Part shown: piece by piece, positions 1-10,362 of the stretch | Position numbering within the stretch: the first letter of the stretch is position 1 | Layout: each line of letters opens with the position of its first letter | Assembly (NCBI GenBank): GCA_019635485.1 | Contig: JAHBZL010000051.1 | Coordinates: forward strand, 1-33,077 | Source of the DNA: Piscinibacter sp. | Lineage (GTDB): Bacteria > Pseudomonadota > Gammaproteobacteria > Burkholderiales > Burkholderiaceae_C | Direction of reading: 5' to 3' | DNA: 33,077 nt | Translations under genes and position numbers: made by a program | The notes under the pieces: generated by a model | What the model saw: the letters and a program-made list of their open reading frames with translations, nothing else | What the model was told of the DNA's origin: nothing | Database searches by the model: none

Positions 1-261
1 CGCGCCCGCGAGGGCCGCGCCGCCGCCCCGAGCACGTCCGCCGCGCCGGCACTGGGCAGCGTCCGCGTCGCCGTCAGCCCCTGGGGCAACGTCGAGGTGG
101 ACGGCCGCCCGGTCGGCACGACGCCGCCGCTGAACGAGCTGACCCTGCCGGAAGGCCGGCACCAGATCACCATCCGCAACGCGGACTTCCCGCCGTTCAC
201 GACCAGCGTGACGGTGACCCCGGGGCAACCCGTCAGCCTCAAGCACCGCTTCGGATCATGA
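1..261 (+). CDS. C-terminal fragment of a PEGA-domain protein (probably a protein kinase)
   Basis: Open from the window edge to TGA 259-261, 86 residues. The first ~19 residues are an Ala/Pro/Ser-rich linker. The rest is a PEGA-type beta domain: GSVRVAVSPWGNVEVDGRPVG followed by TPPLNELTLPEGRHQI and an ending of beta-strand character. PEGA domains are usually tethered to the C-terminus of serine/threonine kinases or surface proteins; in Burkholderiales a PEGA-tailed kinase next to a TssQ-like lipoprotein is a known arrangement, so a kinase is my preferred reading. The catalytic part lies outside the window, so this is inference. The stop overlaps the start of the next gene (ATGA), which suggests translational coupling. 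Confidence 0.7.
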   Translation, partial: RAREGRAAAPSTSAAPALGSVRVAVSPWGNVEVDGRPVGTTPPLNELTLPEGRHQITIRNADFPPFTTSVTVTPGQPVSLKHRFGS

Positions 262-653
262 CCGCACGACTCGCCGCCGGCGCACTGGCCGCCACGCTCC
301 TGGTCCTGGCCGGCTGTGCGCAGCCGCCGGTCGCGCCGCAGGGACTGCTCGACATCACCGACCGCCCGGCGGAAAAGGCGCTGCTCGGCGGCCTGCGCGC
401 CTACGACGACGCGCAGTATCCGCAGGCGGAACAGCAACTGCAGGCGGCACTGCAGGCCGGGCTGGTTTCGGCGCGCGACCGCGCCGCCGCACACAAATAC
501 CTCGCGTTCATCTACTGCACCAGCAACCGCAGCGCCGAGTGCGAGGCCGCGTTCCGCGCCGCGCGCGCGGCCGATCCGGCGTTCGTGCTGTCCAAGTCCG
601 AGGCCGGCCATCCCGTCTGGGGCCCGGTCTACCAGCGGCTGCAGCAGCGATAA
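258..653 (+). CDS. TssQ-like TPR lipoprotein
   Basis: 131 residues. A signal peptide with lipobox LAGC (Cys20) predicts a lipid-anchored periplasmic protein. After a Pro-rich linker, residues ~40-131 are alpha-helical with TPR-like spacing (AYDDAQYPQAEQQLQAAL, then AAHKYLAFIYC, then AECEAAFRAARAADPAF). The size, lipobox and single TPR block match the family annotated as TssQ, a lipoprotein linked to type VI secretion. No T6SS structural gene is visible, so a T6SS role here is family knowledge only. The start overlaps the upstream stop by ATGA and no Shine-Dalgarno is evident, consistent with coupling. Its TAA stop (651-653) sits inside a -10-like hexamer placed just before ybgC. Confidence 0.72.
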   Translation: MTARLAAGALAATLLVLAGCAQPPVAPQGLLDITDRPAEKALLGGLRAYDDAQYPQAEQQLQAALQAGLVSARDRAAAHKYLAFIYCTSNRSAECEAAFRAARAADPAFVLSKSEAGHPVWGPVYQRLQQR

Positions 654-654
654 T
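649..654 (+). promoter_or_regulatory. Candidate -10 element for ybgC (GATAAT)
   Basis: GATAAT matches the sigma-70 -10 consensus at 5 of 6 positions and ends 6 bases before the TTG at 661. That spacing would put transcription initiation on the start codon. No convincing -35 was found. The hexamer overlaps the stop of the upstream lipoprotein gene. Confidence 0.45.
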
Positions 655-660
655 CGCTGC

Positions 661-1083
661 TTGCCTGACGAATCCCCGACCCCGTTCCGCTTCACGCTGC
701 GCGTGTACTGGGAGGACACCGACGCCGGCGGCGTGGTGTTCTACGCCAACTACCTCAAGTTCTTCGAACGCGCGCGCACCGAGTGGCTGCGCAGCCTGGG
801 CTTCGGGCAGGAGCACTTGCGAACCGACACAGGCGCGATCTTCGTCGTCGCCGATACTGCGGTGCGCTACCTGAGCCCGGCGCGGCTGGACGACCTGCTG
901 GAGGTGACCGTGCAGCCGCAGGAGGTGGGGCGCGTGTCGATGAGCCTCGATCAGCAGGCCTGGCGCAGCGCCCCCGGCGAGCGGGTGCTGCTGGCCGAAG
1001 GCCGGATCCGCATCGGCTGCGTCGATTCAGGAACTTTCAAGACACGTCGAATTCCGAACGAGCTGCTGCACGCCTTGCCATGA
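661..1083 (+). CDS. ybgC: Tol-Pal system-associated acyl-CoA thioesterase YbgC
   Basis: 140 residues from TTG 661. It is a hot-dog fold thioesterase with the signature YWEDTDAGGVVFYANY followed by FFERARTEWLR. Asp21 corresponds to the catalytic Asp18 of E. coli YbgC. The enzyme hydrolyses acyl-CoA or acyl-ACP thioesters in the cytoplasm and is almost always encoded with tolQRA. No ATG or GTG lies in frame near the conserved N-terminus, so TTG 661 is the best start; it gives a family-typical length and sits 6 bases after a GATAAT hexamer. The frame stays open further upstream, through the lipoprotein gene, but that extension is a shadow frame. The stop overlaps the tolQ start (ATGA, 1080-1083). 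Confidence 0.9.
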   Translation: MPDESPTPFRFTLRVYWEDTDAGGVVFYANYLKFFERARTEWLRSLGFGQEHLRTDTGAIFVVADTAVRYLSPARLDDLLEVTVQPQEVGRVSMSLDQQAWRSAPGERVLLAEGRIRIGCVDSGTFKTRRIPNELLHALP

Positions 1084-1811
1084 ACCAGGACCTCTCGATC
1101 TTCACCCTCGTCACGCAGGCGAGCTTCGTCGTTCAAATCGTGATGGCCGGCCTGCTGCTGGCCTCGCTGGCGAGCTGGACGGTGATCTTCGGCAAGCTGT
1201 TCGGCCTGAAGCGCGTGCGCGGCGACAACGAGGAGTTCGAGCGCGACTTCTGGGCCGGCCGCAACCTCAACGAGCTGTACGCCGACGCCGCCAAGCGCGG
1301 CAACGACGGCAAGGGCGCGCCGATGGAGCGCATCTTCGCCTCCGGCATGCGCGAGTTCCTGAAACTGCGCGAGAAGCGCGTGGCCGACGCCGGCGCACTG
1401 CTGGACGGCGCGCGCCGCGCGATGCGCGCCAGCTTCCAGCGCGAGATCGACGCGGTCGAGTCGAACCTGTCGTTCCTCGCCTCGGTCGGCTCGGTCAGCC
1501 CGTACGTCGGCCTGTTCGGCACGGTGTGGGGCATCATGCACGCGTTCGTCGGCCTGTCGAACATGCAGCAGGTGACACTGGCCACCGTGGCGCCGGGCAT
1601 CGCCGAGGCGCTGGTGGCCACGGCGATCGGCCTGTTCGCCGCGATCCCGGCGGTGATCGCCTACAACCGCTTCGCACGCGACATCGACCGCATCGCGATC
1701 CAGCTCGAGACCTTCATCGAGGAGTTCTCGAACATCCTGCAGCGCAACGCCGGCGCGCCGCCCTCGCCCTCGTCGGCGCACGCGAGCAGCGGCTTCGCGC
1801 ACAGCCGCTGA
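1080..1811 (+). CDS. tolQ: Tol-Pal system inner-membrane protein TolQ
   Basis: 243 residues. TolQ and TolR form the proton-driven motor that energises TolA and constricts the outer membrane at division. Three membrane segments are visible: residues ~15-36, and two near ~140-160 and ~175-197 in the MotA/TolQ/ExbB domain (SVSPYVGLFGTVWGIMHAF, then ATVAPGIAEALVATAIGLFA). The long cytoplasmic loop between the first and second segments is typical. The start overlaps the ybgC stop by ATGA. The Ser/Ala/Pro-rich C-terminal tail after ~residue 225 is not conserved in the family. tolR follows 16 bases later. Confidence 0.95.
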   Translation: MNQDLSIFTLVTQASFVVQIVMAGLLLASLASWTVIFGKLFGLKRVRGDNEEFERDFWAGRNLNELYADAAKRGNDGKGAPMERIFASGMREFLKLREKRVADAGALLDGARRAMRASFQREIDAVESNLSFLASVGSVSPYVGLFGTVWGIMHAFVGLSNMQQVTLATVAPGIAEALVATAIGLFAAIPAVIAYNRFARDIDRIAIQLETFIEEFSNILQRNAGAPPSPSSAHASSGFAHSR

Positions 1812-1827
1812 GACCGGGGAGCCGACG

Positions 1828-2249
<422 letters not shown>

Positions 2250-2253
<4 letters not shown>

Positions 2254-3131
2254 CGGCCGCCACGCTCAGCCGCGACGCCCTGATCCCGCGCAACCCGGAC
2301 GGGCTGGGGCGCGGCCTCGGCCTCGCGCTGCTGGTGCACATGCTGCTGGTCGTGGCGATCTCGTTCGGCGTCAGCTGGCGCTCGCACAACCCGGCCGGCA
2401 TCGAGGCCGAACTGTGGGCCGCGGTGCCGCAGGTGGCCGCGCCGCGGGCCGCCGCCCCCGAACCGGCGCCGACCCCCAAGCCGCGGCCGCCTGAACCGAC
2501 CCCTCCCCCGCCCAAGCCGCAGCCGACGCCGCAGCAGCAGGCCGACGCGCAGATCGCGATCGAGAAGGCGCGCCGCGAGGAGGAGAAGCGCAAGGAGGAC
2601 GAGCGCCTCGCGCTGCTGGAGCGCCAGAAGGAGGAACAGGCGCGCCGCCAGAAGGAGCAGGAAGAGCTCGAGCGCAAGAAGAAGGAAGAGCAGGAGCGCC
2701 GGAAGAAGGAGGAGCAGGAACGCGCGCGCCGCGAGGCCGAAGCCAAGCGGCAGGAGGAAGTGCGCGCCCAGGTGCGCGAGGAGCAGATGCGCCGCCTCAG
2801 CGGCCTGGCCGGCGCGACCGGCGCGCCGAACTCGACCGGCACCGCGCTGCGCAGCGCCGGCCCCTCGGCCAGCTACGCCGGCCGCATCAAGGCGCGCATC
2901 CTGCCCAACATCGTGTTCACCGAGGCGATCGACGGCAACCCGCTCGCGACCGTCGAGGTGCGCGCGGGGCCGGACGGCACGATCATCGGCCGGCGCCTGA
3001 TCAAGAGCAGCGGCGTGCGCGCCTGGGACGAGGCGGTGCTGCGCGCGATCGACAAGACCGAGGTCTTGCCGCGCGACGAGGACGGGCGCGTGCCCTCCTC
3101 GTTCGAGATCAGCTTCCGGCCGCGGGACTGA
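2250..3131 (+). CDS. tolA: Cell-envelope integrity protein TolA
   Basis: 293 residues in the classic three-part layout. Residues ~21-41 form the inner-membrane anchor (LGLALLVHMLLVVAISFGV). Residues ~65-95 are Pro-rich (APEPAPTPKPRPPEPTPPPP). Residues ~100-185 form a long charged Lys/Glu/Arg/Gln helix that spans the periplasm. Residues ~205-293 form the TonB-like domain that contacts TolB, Pal or colicins (YAGRIKARILPNIVFTEAI). It overlaps tolR by ATGA. No tolB or pal gene follows, which departs from the common operon; the next gene, acs, is convergent. Confidence 0.93.
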
Positions 3132-3141
3132 GCCGGCCGGC

Positions 3142-3157
3142 GCGGGGCCGGCCCCGC
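3142..3157. terminator. Palindrome between convergent tolA and acs
   Basis: GCGGGGCCGGCCCCGC is a perfect 16-base palindrome 11 bases past the tolA stop. It could fold as a strong hairpin that stops tolA transcription. No T-run follows on the + strand, so intrinsic termination is only a possibility. Confidence 0.35.
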
Positions 3158-3159
3158 CT

Positions 3160-3200
3160 TCAGTTCACCTGCGACAGCTGGTCGAGGATGGCCGGGTTCT
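3160..3200 (-). repeat. Second copy of the acs 3' end (41 bp)
   Basis: These 41 bases match 3276-3316, the last 13 codons and stop of acs, at 40 of 41 positions. The one difference (G at 3177 versus A at 3293) is a synonymous Leu codon change (CTG versus TTG) in the acs tail. The offset between copies is 116 bases, so this copy is in another frame and lies downstream of the acs stop. It is a vestigial tail and not part of the expressed gene. Confidence 0.9.
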
Positions 3201-3210
3201 GGCTTCGGCC

Positions 3211-3245
3211 GGCGCTCCGCGCCTTCACTTCGCTGCGCGAAGTGA
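3211..3245. repeat. REP-like double hairpin between the duplicated acs tails
   Basis: Two stem-loops lie back to back. GGCGC-TCC-GCGCC occupies 3211-3223. TCACTTCGC-TGC-GCGAAGTGA occupies 3225-3245, with a 9-bp stem and 3-base loop. Paired short hairpins in an intergenic position resemble REP or BIME elements. Only one copy occurs in this window, so the repeat status across the genome is not shown. The second hairpin could also act as a terminator for acs. Confidence 0.5.
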
Positions 3246-3275
3246 GCCTGCACCGGAACCCCGCCTCCCGCCCCG

Positions 3276-5240
<1,965 letters not shown>

Positions 5241-5339
5241 CGGCGTCTCCTGCAAGGTTGATCGGTCTTTGGCCGGGACATTAGGCAGATGCTCTTACGA
5301 AGGGCTGACGCCCCCGCGCGACCTCCATCGTACGCACCC

Positions 5340-5345
5340 TAGAAT
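5340..5345 (+). promoter_or_regulatory. Candidate -10 element for the YqhA-family gene (TAGAAT)
   Basis: TAGAAT matches the -10 consensus at 5 of 6 positions, 35 bases before ATG 5381. Unlike several other genes here, this one leaves room for a leader with a Shine-Dalgarno. No clear -35 is seen at the standard distance. Confidence 0.35.
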
Positions 5346-5380
5346 CCCGGGCCAAGACTGGTATGTCCCGAGGGGGGAAC

Positions 5381-6025
5381 ATGAGCGCAACGATCGGCTC
5401 GGCAGCGCCGGCCAAGAGGCTGGGGCCGCTGGCCAACGTGATCTTCATGAGCCGCTGGCTGCAGCTGCCGCTGTACCTCGGCCTGATCCTGGCGCAGGGG
5501 GTGTACGTGTACCACTTCTGCGTCGAACTGGTACACCTCGTCGAGTCGGCCTTCGGCAGCCAGCAGGCGCTGGCCTACCTGGTCGAGAGCCTGGGCTACA
5601 AGGCCAACCCGATCATCGGCGCCGACGGGGCGCGCATCGGCTACGAGCAGGTCAAGGGCCTGAACGAGACCATCATCATGCTGGTGCTGCTGGGCATGAT
5701 CGACGTGGTCATGATCAGCAACCTGCTGATCATGGTCATCGTCGGCGGCTACGACACCTTCGTCAGCCGGATGAACCTCGAGGGCCACCCCGACGACCCG
5801 GAATGGCTCAGCCACGTCAACGCCTCGGTGCTGAAGGTCAAGCTGGCCATGGCGCTGATCGGCATCAGTTCGATCCACCTGCTGAAGACCTTCATCAACG
5901 CCGACAAGATGCCCGACCGGGTGATCCTCGCGCAGGTCGGCATCCACATCGCCTTCCTGCTCTCGGCCATGGCCCTGGGTTTTGCGGACCGGCTGCTGAC
6001 CGGCGCGCATCGCCCGCACCGATGA
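5381..6025 (+). CDS. YqhA family integral membrane protein
   Basis: 214 residues. The sequence fits the YqhA/TIGR00645 family: SRWLQLPLYLGLILAQGVYV (TM1), a long loop, ETIIMLVLLGMIDVVMISNL continuing into LLIMVIVGGYDTFVS (TM2), then SSIHLLKTFIN and a final helix near residue ~190. No biochemical function is established for the family. ATG 5381 is preferred over ATG 5363 because a purine-rich GAGGGGGG sits 3-9 bases upstream. A voltage-gated channel gene follows after 27 bases on the same strand, so the two are probably co-transcribed. Confidence 0.85.
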   Translation: MSATIGSAAPAKRLGPLANVIFMSRWLQLPLYLGLILAQGVYVYHFCVELVHLVESAFGSQQALAYLVESLGYKANPIIGADGARIGYEQVKGLNETIIMLVLLGMIDVVMISNLLIMVIVGGYDTFVSRMNLEGHPDDPEWLSHVNASVLKVKLAMALIGISSIHLLKTFINADKMPDRVILAQVGIHIAFLLSAMALGFADRLLTGAHRPHR

Positions 6026-6052
6026 CGACAGCGCGGCGACGAGGAGGAAACC

Positions 6053-6907
6053 TTGACCGAAGCAACCACTCCCCTCGATGACGGCACCGCCCGCGGATCC
6101 GTCCGCCGCCTGATCCAGAGCCGGCGATTCCAGAGCGTCATCCTGACGCTGATCATCGTCAACGCGGTCGCGCTCGGCCTGCAGACCTCGCGGCCGGTGA
6201 TGGCCCGCATCGGCGATCCGATCCTGATGCTCGACCGGGTGATCGTCTGGATCTTCCTGATCGAGATCGCGCTGCGCCTGTACGTGCACCGGCTGGCCTT
6301 CTTCCGCGACCCGTGGAGCGTGTTCGACCTGCTGGTCATCGGCACCGCGCTGGTACCGGCGAACGCGCAGTTCGCCGTGCTGCGCGCACTGCGCATCCTG
6401 CGCGTGCTGCGGGTGGTGACGGTGGCGCCGTCGATGCGCCGGGTGGTCGGCGCGCTGCTCGCGGCGATCCCCGGGCTGGGATCGATCGCCACGGTGCTGC
6501 TGCTGATCTTCTACGTCTTCGCCGTCATTGCGACGCACATCTTCGGCGAGGCCTTCCCGGACTGGTTCGGGCACGTCGGCCGCTCGCTGTACACGCTGTT
6601 CCAGGTGATGACGCTGGAGAGCTGGTCGATGGGCATCTCGCGCCCGGTGATGCAGGTCTTCCCCTACGCCTGGGCATTCTTCGTGCCGTTCATCCTGATC
6701 GCGACCTTCACGATGCTGAACCTGTTCATCGCCGTGATCGTCACCGCCACGCAGACCTACGCCGAGGCACAGCAGAAGGAGACGCTGGACGCCGTGGACG
6801 ACGCGCGCGACCGGATCGAGGCCGACCTGCACGGCGAGATGCGCGAATTGCGCTCCGAGCTGGCAGCGCTGCGGGCCGAGCTGAAGCAGCGCGGGCCGGC
6901 CGGCTGA
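6053..6907 (+). CDS. NaChBac-type voltage-gated ion channel (probably Na+)
   Basis: 284 residues from TTG 6053, which has an excellent AGGAGG 6 bases upstream. The layout is one six-helix channel unit: S1 at ~27-46, S2 at ~60-78, S3 at ~88-101, and S4 at ~108-130 with arginines 111, 114, 117 and 120 spaced every third residue. The pore loop FQVMTLESWS has selectivity filter TLESWS at ~187-192; NaChBac has TLESWA. S6 is at ~205-230. The C-terminal ~250-280 is charged and helical, as in the coiled coil that holds NaChBac tetramers together. Sodium selectivity is inferred from the filter. Expected in the inner membrane as a homotetramer. Confidence 0.9.
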   Translation: MTEATTPLDDGTARGSVRRLIQSRRFQSVILTLIIVNAVALGLQTSRPVMARIGDPILMLDRVIVWIFLIEIALRLYVHRLAFFRDPWSVFDLLVIGTALVPANAQFAVLRALRILRVLRVVTVAPSMRRVVGALLAAIPGLGSIATVLLLIFYVFAVIATHIFGEAFPDWFGHVGRSLYTLFQVMTLESWSMGISRPVMQVFPYAWAFFVPFILIATFTMLNLFIAVIVTATQTYAEAQQKETLDAVDDARDRIEADLHGEMRELRSELAALRAELKQRGPAG

Positions 6908-6911
6908 GGCT

Positions 6912-7469
6912 TCAGGTCGCCGGGCCCGGCCGGCGCCGCCGGCGGCGCCGCTGCCAGCGCACTTTCAGGTGCCAGAAGCCCGAGACCAGCAGGTAGGACA
7001 ACAGGCCGGCCGCGCAGGCGAAGATCACCAGCCCGAGCAGCAGCGGCTTGCCGACGCCCGCGATGCGGCGCCAGGCGTGCACGAACCAGTTCTCGTCCCG
7101 GGGCGCGGCCTCCGCCTCGGCCGGCATCACGGGCGGCGCGGCATGCGCCGGCTGGCCCAGGATCGCCCCGCCGACGCGCCAGGCGGCGTAGTAGACCGGC
7201 CCGAAGGTGACCGGGTTCGTGACCAGCGTGCTGGCGACCGCGCTCGGCAGGTTCGCGCGCAGCACGACCGCGGCCGCCGCCGCGAGCGGGATCTGCGCGA
7301 TCGGCACCAGCAGCCCGAAGAAGATGCCCAGCGCGACACCCAGCGCGATGCCACGCCGGCTCATGTGCCACAGGCGCGGATGACCGAGGGCCGGGCCGAT
7401 CCAGCGCAGCCAGCGGTTCGCGCGCAGCGCCTCCGGGGTGGGCAGCAGGCGGCGCAGGCGTTCGATCAT
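6912..7469 (-). CDS. DUF2062 membrane protein
   Basis: 185 residues. It matches the DUF2062 family, with core [20 protein letters not shown] then [20 protein letters not shown], and a C-terminal membrane helix near ~148-170. The function of the family is unknown. The start overlaps the slipin stop by ATGA, so it is the third gene of an nfeD-slipin-DUF2062 unit. The C-terminus carries seven consecutive arginines. These are encoded within an 18-bp perfect palindrome (6932-6949), so the run may partly reflect selection on a DNA or RNA hairpin at the convergent gene end. Confidence 0.85.
   Translation of the reverse strand: MIERLRRLLPTPEALRANRWLRWIGPALGHPRLWHMSRRGIALGVALGIFFGLLVPIAQIPLAAAAAVVLRANLPSAVASTLVTNPVTFGPVYYAAWRVGGAILGQPAHAAPPVMPAEAEAAPRDENWFVHAWRRIAGVGKPLLLGLVIFACAAGLLSYLLVSGFWHLKVRWQRRRRRRRPGPAT
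6932..6949. terminator. 18-bp perfect palindrome at a convergent gene end
   Basis: GGCGCCGCCGGCGGCGCC is fully self-complementary. It lies 25 bases past the channel stop (6907) and inside the last codons of the DUF2062 gene. It could end + strand transcription. No T-run follows, so confidence is limited. Confidence 0.35.
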
Positions 7470-8260
7470 CCGCCCATCGTAGCGCCAGGCGTGCTGGCGT
7501 CCCGGGGGCGGGGCCGCAGCGCGGCAAGCAGGTCCAGCGGCAGCGGCAGCACGATGGTCGAGGCGCGGTCGCCGGCCACCTGCGTCATCGTCTGCAGGTA
7601 GCGCAGCTGCATCGCCTCCGGTCGCTCCGCCAGCATGCGGGCCGCCTCGATCAGCGCGGTCGCCGCCTGCTTCTCGCCGTCGGCATGGATCACCTTGGCG
7701 CGCCGCTCGCGCTCGGCCTCGGCCTGGCGCGCGATCGCGCGCACCATCGACTCGTTCAGGTCGATGTGCTTGATCTCGACGTTGGTGACCTTGATGCCCC
7801 AGGCATCGGTCTGCGCGTCCAGGATGCGCTGCACGTCGACGTTCAGCCGCTCGCGTTCGGCCAGCATCTCGTCGAGCTCGTGCTTGCCGAGCACGACGCG
7901 CAGCGTGGTCTGCGCCAGCTGGCTCGTCGCGGCCAGGAAGTTCTCGACCTGGATGATCGCCTTGGCCGCGTCGACGACGCGGAAGAACAGCACCGCGTTC
8001 ACCTTGACGGACACGTTGTCGCGCGAGATCACGTCCTGCGGCGGCACGTCCATCGTGACCACGCGCAGGTCGACCCGCACCATCTGCTGCAGGCCGGGCA
8101 CGACGATCACCAGGCCCGGGCCCTTGACCTTCCAGAAGCGGCCGAGCTGGAACACCACGCCGCGCTGGTACTCGCGCAGCACGCGCAGCGAAGAGACGAT
8201 GAGCAGGAGCAGCAGCGGCAGCAGCACGCCTGCGAAGCCGATCTGCAGGTCGAAGATCAT
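7466..8260 (-). CDS. Slipin (stomatin-like SPFH protein)
   Basis: 264 residues. An N-terminal hydrophobic hairpin (~5-28) anchors the protein in the membrane. The SPFH/band-7 domain follows ([19 protein letters not shown], then [20 protein letters not shown]), then a charged helix ([20 protein letters not shown]). Near residues ~234-245 is a hydrophobic patch [12 protein letters not shown], which resembles the region of archaeal stomatin PH1511 cleaved by its partner NfeD protease. ATG 8260 has AGGAGG upstream and overlaps the nfeD stop by ATGA. Slipins scaffold membrane microdomains; the exact role here is unknown. Confidence 0.93.
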   Translation of the reverse strand: MIFDLQIGFAGVLLPLLLLLIVSSLRVLREYQRGVVFQLGRFWKVKGPGLVIVVPGLQQMVRVDLRVVTMDVPPQDVISRDNVSVKVNAVLFFRVVDAAKAIIQVENFLAATSQLAQTTLRVVLGKHELDEMLAERERLNVDVQRILDAQTDAWGIKVTNVEIKHIDLNESMVRAIARQAEAERERRAKVIHADGEKQAATALIEAARMLAERPEAMQLRYLQTMTQVAGDRASTIVLPLPLDLLAALRPRPRDASTPGATMGG

Positions 8261-9648
8261 GGGGGGCCTCCTGGTGAGTTGGTGGGGACGGCGGGTTCCG
8301 GCAGCACGGCCAGCAGCAGGCCCTCGCGCGAGTGCACCCGCACGCGCTGCCCGGGCTGCAGCGGCGCGTCGCAACGCACCGCCCAGCGCTCGCCCGCCAC
8401 CTGGGCCCAGGCGCCGTCGGGCCCGGACTCGAGCACGGTGCCGAGTGCGCCGAGCAGCGCCTCGCCGCCGCTGACCACGGGCCGGCTGCGCGCCCGCAGC
8501 GCCATGCGCCCGCCCACCAGCACGACCAGCGCCGAGGTGGCGGCCAGCCCGAACACCAGCGGCAGCGGCACGCCCAGGCCCGGCACGTCGCGGTCGACGA
8601 GCAAGATCGCACCGGCCACGAAGGCCACCAGGCCGCCGGCCCCCAGCACTCCGAAGCTCGGGCTGACGAGTTCGGCCGCCAGCAGCGCGATGCCCAGTAG
8701 GATCAGGCCGACCGCCGCGTAGTTCACCGGCAGCATCTGCAGCGCGAACATCGCCAGCAGCAGGCAGATCGCGCCCACCGTGCCCGGCACGCCGAAGCCC
8801 GGCGACGAGAACTCGAACAGCAGCCCGTAGATGCCCACCATCATCAGCACCAGTGCGAGGCTCGGGTTGGCGATCACCGACAGCAGCTGGTGCCGCCAGT
8901 CCGGCAGCAGCGTCTCGGCGGCGGCGCCGCGCGTCGCCAGCGTCACGCTGGCCTCACCCAGGCGGACCGTGCGACCGTCCAGGCGTTCGAGCAGCTGCGG
9001 CAGGTCGGCGGCCACGACGTCGACCACGTGCTGCTGCAGCGCCTCGTCGGCCGTCAGGCTGACGGCTTCGCGCACGGCGCGCTCGGCCCATTCGGCGTTG
9101 CGGCCGTGGCGCTGGGCCAGCCCGCGGATGAACGCGGCCGCATCGTGCACGCGCTTGGCGGTCATCGGGTCGGCGGGCCCGGCGTCGGAGGCGGCCGAGG
9201 CCGGCTCGCGCGGCGGCTGCACACCGCCCAGGCCGATCGCCACCGGCGTCGCCGCGCCCAGCGTCGTGGCCGGCGCCATCGCCGCGACGTGGCTCGCATA
9301 CAGGATGTAGGTGCCGGCGCTGGCCGCGCGTGCCCCCGATGGCGCGACCCAGGTGACCACCGGCACCGGCGACGCGAGGATGGCGCGGATGATGTCGCGC
9401 ATCGCGCTGTCCAGGCCACCGGGCGTGTCCAACTGCAGCACGACCAGGCGGCGCCCACCGCGTTCGGCGGCGGCGATTCCGCGCACGATGTGGTCGGCGC
9501 TCGCCGGCCCGATCGCATCACGCACCGGCATCACGAGCACCGGCGCGACCGGCGGCGCGGCGCCGGCCGAATGCAGCAGCGCCAGGCACAGTGTCAGGCA
9601 CGGTACCAGCCGGCGCAGTGCGCTCGCGAGGATCGTTGTGGCCCACAT
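8257..9648 (-). CDS. NfeD-type membrane serine protease
   Basis: 463 residues: signal peptide (~1-30), a ClpP-like protease domain (~35-230), four or five membrane helices (~250-375) and a C-terminal OB-like NfeD domain (~390-455). Ser110 in [14 protein letters not shown] and Lys165 in [13 protein letters not shown] line up with the Ser-Lys dyad (Ser97, Lys138) of Pyrococcus horikoshii PH1510. [20 protein letters not shown] is also typical. PH1510 cleaves its neighbouring stomatin, and the slipin gene here overlaps by ATGA, so the slipin is the likely substrate. ATG 9648 has GGAGG upstream. The mnh operon ends 95 bases upstream on the same strand, so read-through is possible. Confidence 0.93.
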   Translation of the reverse strand: MWATTILASALRRLVPCLTLCLALLHSAGAAPPVAPVLVMPVRDAIGPASADHIVRGIAAAERGGRRLVVLQLDTPGGLDSAMRDIIRAILASPVPVVTWVAPSGARAASAGTYILYASHVAAMAPATTLGAATPVAIGLGGVQPPREPASAASDAGPADPMTAKRVHDAAAFIRGLAQRHGRNAEWAERAVREAVSLTADEALQQHVVDVVAADLPQLLERLDGRTVRLGEASVTLATRGAAAETLLPDWRHQLLSVIANPSLALVLMMVGIYGLLFEFSSPGFGVPGTVGAICLLLAMFALQMLPVNYAAVGLILLGIALLAAELVSPSFGVLGAGGLVAFVAGAILLVDRDVPGLGVPLPLVFGLAATSALVVLVGGRMALRARSRPVVSGGEALLGALGTVLESGPDGAWAQVAGERWAVRCDAPLQPGQRVRVHSREGLLLAVLPEPAVPTNSPGGPP

Positions 9649-9743
9649 GACGGCCTCCGGTCGAGCCCCCTCGGGTCGACCATACTCCCTCACTGCGGCG
9701 GCCGCGAGTTGCGCTGGAGCAACCCTGCTGGCGGCGGGAGGGA

Positions 9744-10076
9744 TCAGCCTGGCGGCGGGTCGCCGGCCCGGGAGGGTGCGCGCCGGTGCAGCGCGGCCTG
9801 CGCCATCAGATTGGCCGAAACCGGTGCGGTGATGAACAGAAACAGCGTGATCAGCAGTTCGTGCAGGCCACCCCGCCCCGCCGCCCAGCCGATGGCCATG
9901 CTGGCCAGCAGCACGCCGCCGACGCCCAGCGTGGTCGCCTTGGTCGGCGCGTGCAGGCGCATGTAGAAGTCGGGAAAGCGCAGCAGGCCGATCGCGCCGA
10001 TCAGCGTGAACGCGCCGCCGATCACCAGCAGCAGCGCGACCGGCAGCTGCACCCACAACGGCAAGGTGTCGCCCAT
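9744..10076 (-). CDS. mnhG: Mrp/Mnh cation-proton antiporter subunit G
   Basis: 110 residues with three membrane helices. Family motifs are IGGAFTLIGAIGLLRFPDFY and MRLHAPTKATTLGVGGVLLA. ATG 10076 is chosen over the adjacent GTG 10079 because AGGAGG then has a 5-base rather than 2-base spacing. It is the last gene of the antiporter operon, 10 bases after mnhF. Subunit G is one of the small hydrophobic subunits needed for assembly of the hetero-oligomeric complex in the inner membrane. Confidence 0.93.
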   Translation of the reverse strand: MGDTLPLWVQLPVALLLVIGGAFTLIGAIGLLRFPDFYMRLHAPTKATTLGVGGVLLASMAIGWAAGRGGLHELLITLFLFITAPVSANLMAQAALHRRAPSRAGDPPPG

Positions 10077-10086
10077 CACGGCCTCC

Positions 10087-10362
10087 TCATTCGATCACGT
10101 CGCCGCGGCACAGGTAGCGCGCCAGCGCGACCGTCGAGGCGAAGCCGAGCATCGCGACGATCAGCGCCGACTCGAACAGCAGCGCGGTGCCCCAGCGCAG
10201 GCCGAGCAGGATGATCAGCGCTACAACGTCGATGTACAGCGTGTCCAGCGCGAGCACGCGGTCGGTGGCGGTCGGGCCGCGCAGCAGCCGCCAGGCGGCC
10301 GCCAGCAGCGCCAGCGCGACCGCGGCGACCGCGAGGTCCAGGGCAGGATCGATCAGGTTCAT
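10087..10362 (-). CDS. mnhF: Mrp/Mnh cation-proton antiporter subunit F
   Basis: 91 residues with three membrane helices. The signature LLRGPTATDRVLALDTLYID is conserved in MrpF/MnhF/PhaF, followed by VVALIILLGLRWGTALLFES. The start overlaps the mnhE stop by ATGA. It belongs to the six-gene Mrp-type antiporter that exchanges Na+ or K+ for protons. Confidence 0.93.
   Translation of the reverse strand: MNLIDPALDLAVAAVALALLAAAWRLLRGPTATDRVLALDTLYIDVVALIILLGLRWGTALLFESALIVAMLGFASTVALARYLCRGDVIE

Noticed and set aside
9708-9723. Hairpin GTTGC-GCTGGA-GCAAC as terminator of the mnh operon
   Set aside because: The stem is only 5 bp with a 6-base loop and no T-run on the minus strand, which is too weak to list as a feature.
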